The notes under the pieces: model-generated
Told to the model about the DNA's origin: nothing
Databases searched by the model: none
Seen by the model: only the letters and a program-made list of their open reading frames with translations
Part shown: piece by piece, positions 23,977 to 25,488 of the stretch
Position numbering within the stretch: position 1 is the stretch's first letter
Layout of the letters: each line of letters opens with the position of its first letter
Position numbers and translations under genes: made by a program
Source of the DNA: JAHECQ01 sp047638695
GTDB lineage: Bacteria; Actinomycetota; Acidimicrobiia; Acidimicrobiales; SZUA-35
Assembly: GCA_047638695.1 (NCBI GenBank)
Contig: JBLINY010000066.1
Location: forward strand, 1 to 25,488
DNA length: 25,488 nucleotides
Direction: 5' to 3'

Positions 23977-24630
23977 ATGCCAACAGAGCGCACCTCCAAG
24001 AAGACCTCAGTCAAGAAGTCGGTGACAAAATCCTCCAAAGGTTCCGCGCCGCTCAAAAAAGCCGCGGCCAAGAAAGCGGCGGTACCGAAGGCGCCTGCCA
24101 CAGGTGTGACCGAAGAGGCACCTAAAAAGAACGCAAGCGCCACCACCCAGCCCTCCGGAGCGGCTACAAAGGCGCCTACCAAGAAGGTGGCCAAGAAGAC
24201 TGCCTCGTCAACGGACAGCAAGAGCGTGCAAACGAAATCTCAGGCGAAAAATCTCCCCAAGTTTCTTACAGACGATGCGTGGCTGGAATCTCAGCGCGAC
24301 GAGCTCCTCGAGGAACGTCGCAAGTACACGCACAATGCTGCCCTGTTGGTGGCTGAGGCGAATGCCTTGATGGCCGATCGCGAACCTGGCGACGTCCAGT
24401 TCGACGAGGAATCTGGTGAGGGCGACACCCTTGCCGTGGAACGTGATCGCGATCTTGCCCTATCCAGCAAGGCTCTCGAGAACGTGGCGGCGATCGACGC
24501 CGCCCTGGCCCGCCTCAACGCTGGCACCTACGGCATCTGCGTCAAAAGCGGAGATATTATTCCTCGCGAACGACTCGAAGCCATCCCATGGGCCTCCAAG
24601 ACGGTCGCCGCCCAGACCTCCATGTTCTGA
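23977..24630 (+). CDS. DksA/TraR-like protein with basic tail and degenerate zinc finger
   Basis: A 217-residue protein. Residues 1-95 are a histone H1-like tail rich in Lys, Ala, Pro and Ser (KKTSVKKSVTK, KKAAAKKAAVPKAP, KKVAKKTASS). Residues 95-160 form a helical hairpin with the acidic region typical of DksA-type proteins (DELLEERRKYTHNAALL, GEGDTLAVERDRDLALSSKALENVAAIDAALARLNAGTYG). The end YGICVKSGDIIPRERLEAIPWA is the usual zinc-finger frame, but only C188 is left: the second cysteine is S191 and the C-terminal pair is replaced (TVAAQ). Zinc binding is therefore doubtful. Relatives with this tail sit between ileS and lspA in other Actinobacteria. DNA or RNA polymerase binding is plausible but not shown. 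ATG at 23977 is fixed by its strong ribosome binding site. Confidence 0.85.
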   Translation: MPTERTSKKTSVKKSVTKSSKGSAPLKKAAAKKAAVPKAPATGVTEEAPKKNASATTQPSGAATKAPTKKVAKKTASSTDSKSVQTKSQAKNLPKFLTDDAWLESQRDELLEERRKYTHNAALLVAEANALMADREPGDVQFDEESGEGDTLAVERDRDLALSSKALENVAAIDAALARLNAGTYGICVKSGDIIPRERLEAIPWASKTVAAQTSMF

Positions 24631-25127
24631 GCAGTCTCGGCCGAGCCGTTGCCGTCGCCGCCGGCGTCGCCTTTGCCGATCAGCTCTCGAAGGTGTGGGC
24701 AACCGGACGTCTGAGTCCTGGCCCATGCACCCCCGAGAGTTGCTTCGACATCTTTTGGACCCTCCGCTTTCACCTGCACTTCAACCCGGGCGCGTCCTTT
24801 AGTACCGGTCCTGGTCTGGGGCGACTCTTTGGAGCCATCGCCATCGTGATGACGGTGGTTATCTTTCGTATGGCGGCGCAAGCAACTGATCTGCGTTCAC
24901 CGCTTCTGCTCGGCGCGATCGCCGGCGGAGCTGTTGGCAATCTGATCGACCGCATCGTTCGAGCAGAAGACGGCATCTTGTCAGGCCACGTGGTCGACTT
25001 CATCGACTTCCAGTGGTGGCCGATCTTCAACATTGCCGATGCTGGCATCGTGGTCGGCGTTGTGTCGCTGATTCTGATGCAGCTGTTCTTGCCCGACGAC
25101 AAAGAGGTGGTCCCGTCCGATGGCTGA
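24588..25127 (+). CDS. lspA: Lipoprotein signal peptidase LspA (signal peptidase II)
   Basis: A 179-residue frame coding for the aspartic protease that removes signal peptides from diacylated prolipoproteins in the membrane. Four membrane segments lie near residues 18-36, 77-95, 104-122 and 148-168. Catalytic aspartates are D121 in AVGNLIDRI and D151 in IFNIADAGIVVG; D31 in FADQLSK and the GASFS loop are also conserved. The only suitable start is ATG at 24588, which overlaps the DksA-like gene by 43 bases and has no clear ribosome binding site; no in-frame ATG or GTG occurs before the first helix is entered. Translational coupling to the upstream gene is therefore likely. Confidence 0.93.
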   Translation: MGLQDGRRPDLHVLSSLGRAVAVAAGVAFADQLSKVWATGRLSPGPCTPESCFDIFWTLRFHLHFNPGASFSTGPGLGRLFGAIAIVMTVVIFRMAAQATDLRSPLLLGAIAGGAVGNLIDRIVRAEDGILSGHVVDFIDFQWWPIFNIADAGIVVGVVSLILMQLFLPDDKEVVPSDG

Positions 25128-25488
25128 GTACCGAGTTGAGGAAGAAGTTCCGGCCGCTCTCGTCGGGGAACGGGTCGATCGAGTGGTTTCGATGATGGCC
25201 GATCTGAGTCGATCTGAGGCAACCCGCCTGATCGCCGATGGTCGGGTAACCGTGAACGGGGAGGCCCCGACCAAGCCCTCAGAGCGCCTCGATCTGGGCG
25301 CCGTGGTCGCCGTCCGCGTGCCAGAGCGCTCGACCGATCTCGAGCCTGACCCAACGATCGATGTCCCGATCGTGCACATCGATGATGACGTGATCGTTGT
25401 CAACAAACCAGCAGGCCTGATTGTTCACCCGGGCTCGGGTGTCGCAACCGGCACAATGGTGCAAGGCCTCATCGCCCAGTATCCCGAC
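25120..25488 (+). CDS. Pseudouridine synthase RluD family, partial
   Basis: The first 123 residues, running off the right edge with the frame still open. An N-terminal S4 RNA-binding domain (GERVDRVVSMMADLSRSEATRLIADGRVTVNG) is followed by the start of the catalytic domain (IVHIDDDVIVVNKPAGLIVHPGSG). The catalytic HRLD motif lies beyond the window. Family members make pseudouridines in 23S rRNA, and RluD is the usual neighbour of lspA. ATG at 25120 overlaps the lspA stop by eight bases. Confidence 0.92.
   Translation, partial: MAEYRVEEEVPAALVGERVDRVVSMMADLSRSEATRLIADGRVTVNGEAPTKPSERLDLGAVVAVRVPERSTDLEPDPTIDVPIVHIDDDVIVVNKPAGLIVHPGSGVATGTMVQGLIAQYPD

Overview
The window is one continuous piece of an actinobacterial chromosome, moderately GC-rich and almost fully coding. 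It carries the division and cell wall (dcw) cluster and the conserved block that follows it. Three things point to Actinobacteria: ftsZ follows ftsQ with no ftsA; sepF and divIVA lie downstream of ftsZ; and an ileS - DksA-like - lspA - rluD block comes next. The MurG nucleotide loop (GGGTAGH) also fits. I lean towards the class Acidimicrobiia, but that is inference from gene order and cannot be proved from this sequence.

Layout. Positions 1-250 are a ten-copy tandem repeat. Two minus-strand genes follow: an HNH endonuclease (255-755) and a lipoate-protein ligase-like protein (838-1572). About 450 bp of non-coding DNA holds a candidate promoter for mraZ. The plus-strand dcw operon then runs mraZ, rsmH, an FtsL-like gene, ftsI, murE, mraY, murD, ftsW, murG, murC, murB, ftsQ, ftsZ, pgeF, a yggS-type PLP protein, sepF and divIVA (2026-20648). 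Type 2 ileS lies on the minus strand, convergent with divIVA (20710-23856). A plus-strand group of a DksA/TraR-like protein, lspA and the start of an rluD-type gene runs off the right edge.

How the genes work together. MurB, MurC, MurD and MurE make UDP-MurNAc-tripeptide with meso-DAP. MraY and MurG build lipid I and lipid II. FtsW polymerises and FtsI cross-links septal peptidoglycan, with FtsQ and FtsL as membrane scaffold. FtsZ, SepF and DivIVA place the ring and the poles, and PgeF helps keep the stem peptide correct. Nine junctions in the operon overlap by 1-4 bases, so translational coupling is pervasive. murF, needed for the pentapeptide, is absent from its usual place: murE and mraY overlap directly.

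Most of this is a textbook locus and I do not see a new defence, mobile or biosynthetic system. The unusual points are an FtsW with a roughly 115-residue basic N-terminal extension built from three in-frame tandem repeats, two other tandem arrays between genes, a DksA-like protein whose zinc-finger cysteines are nearly all gone, the missing murF, and a strong hairpin just upstream of ileS.
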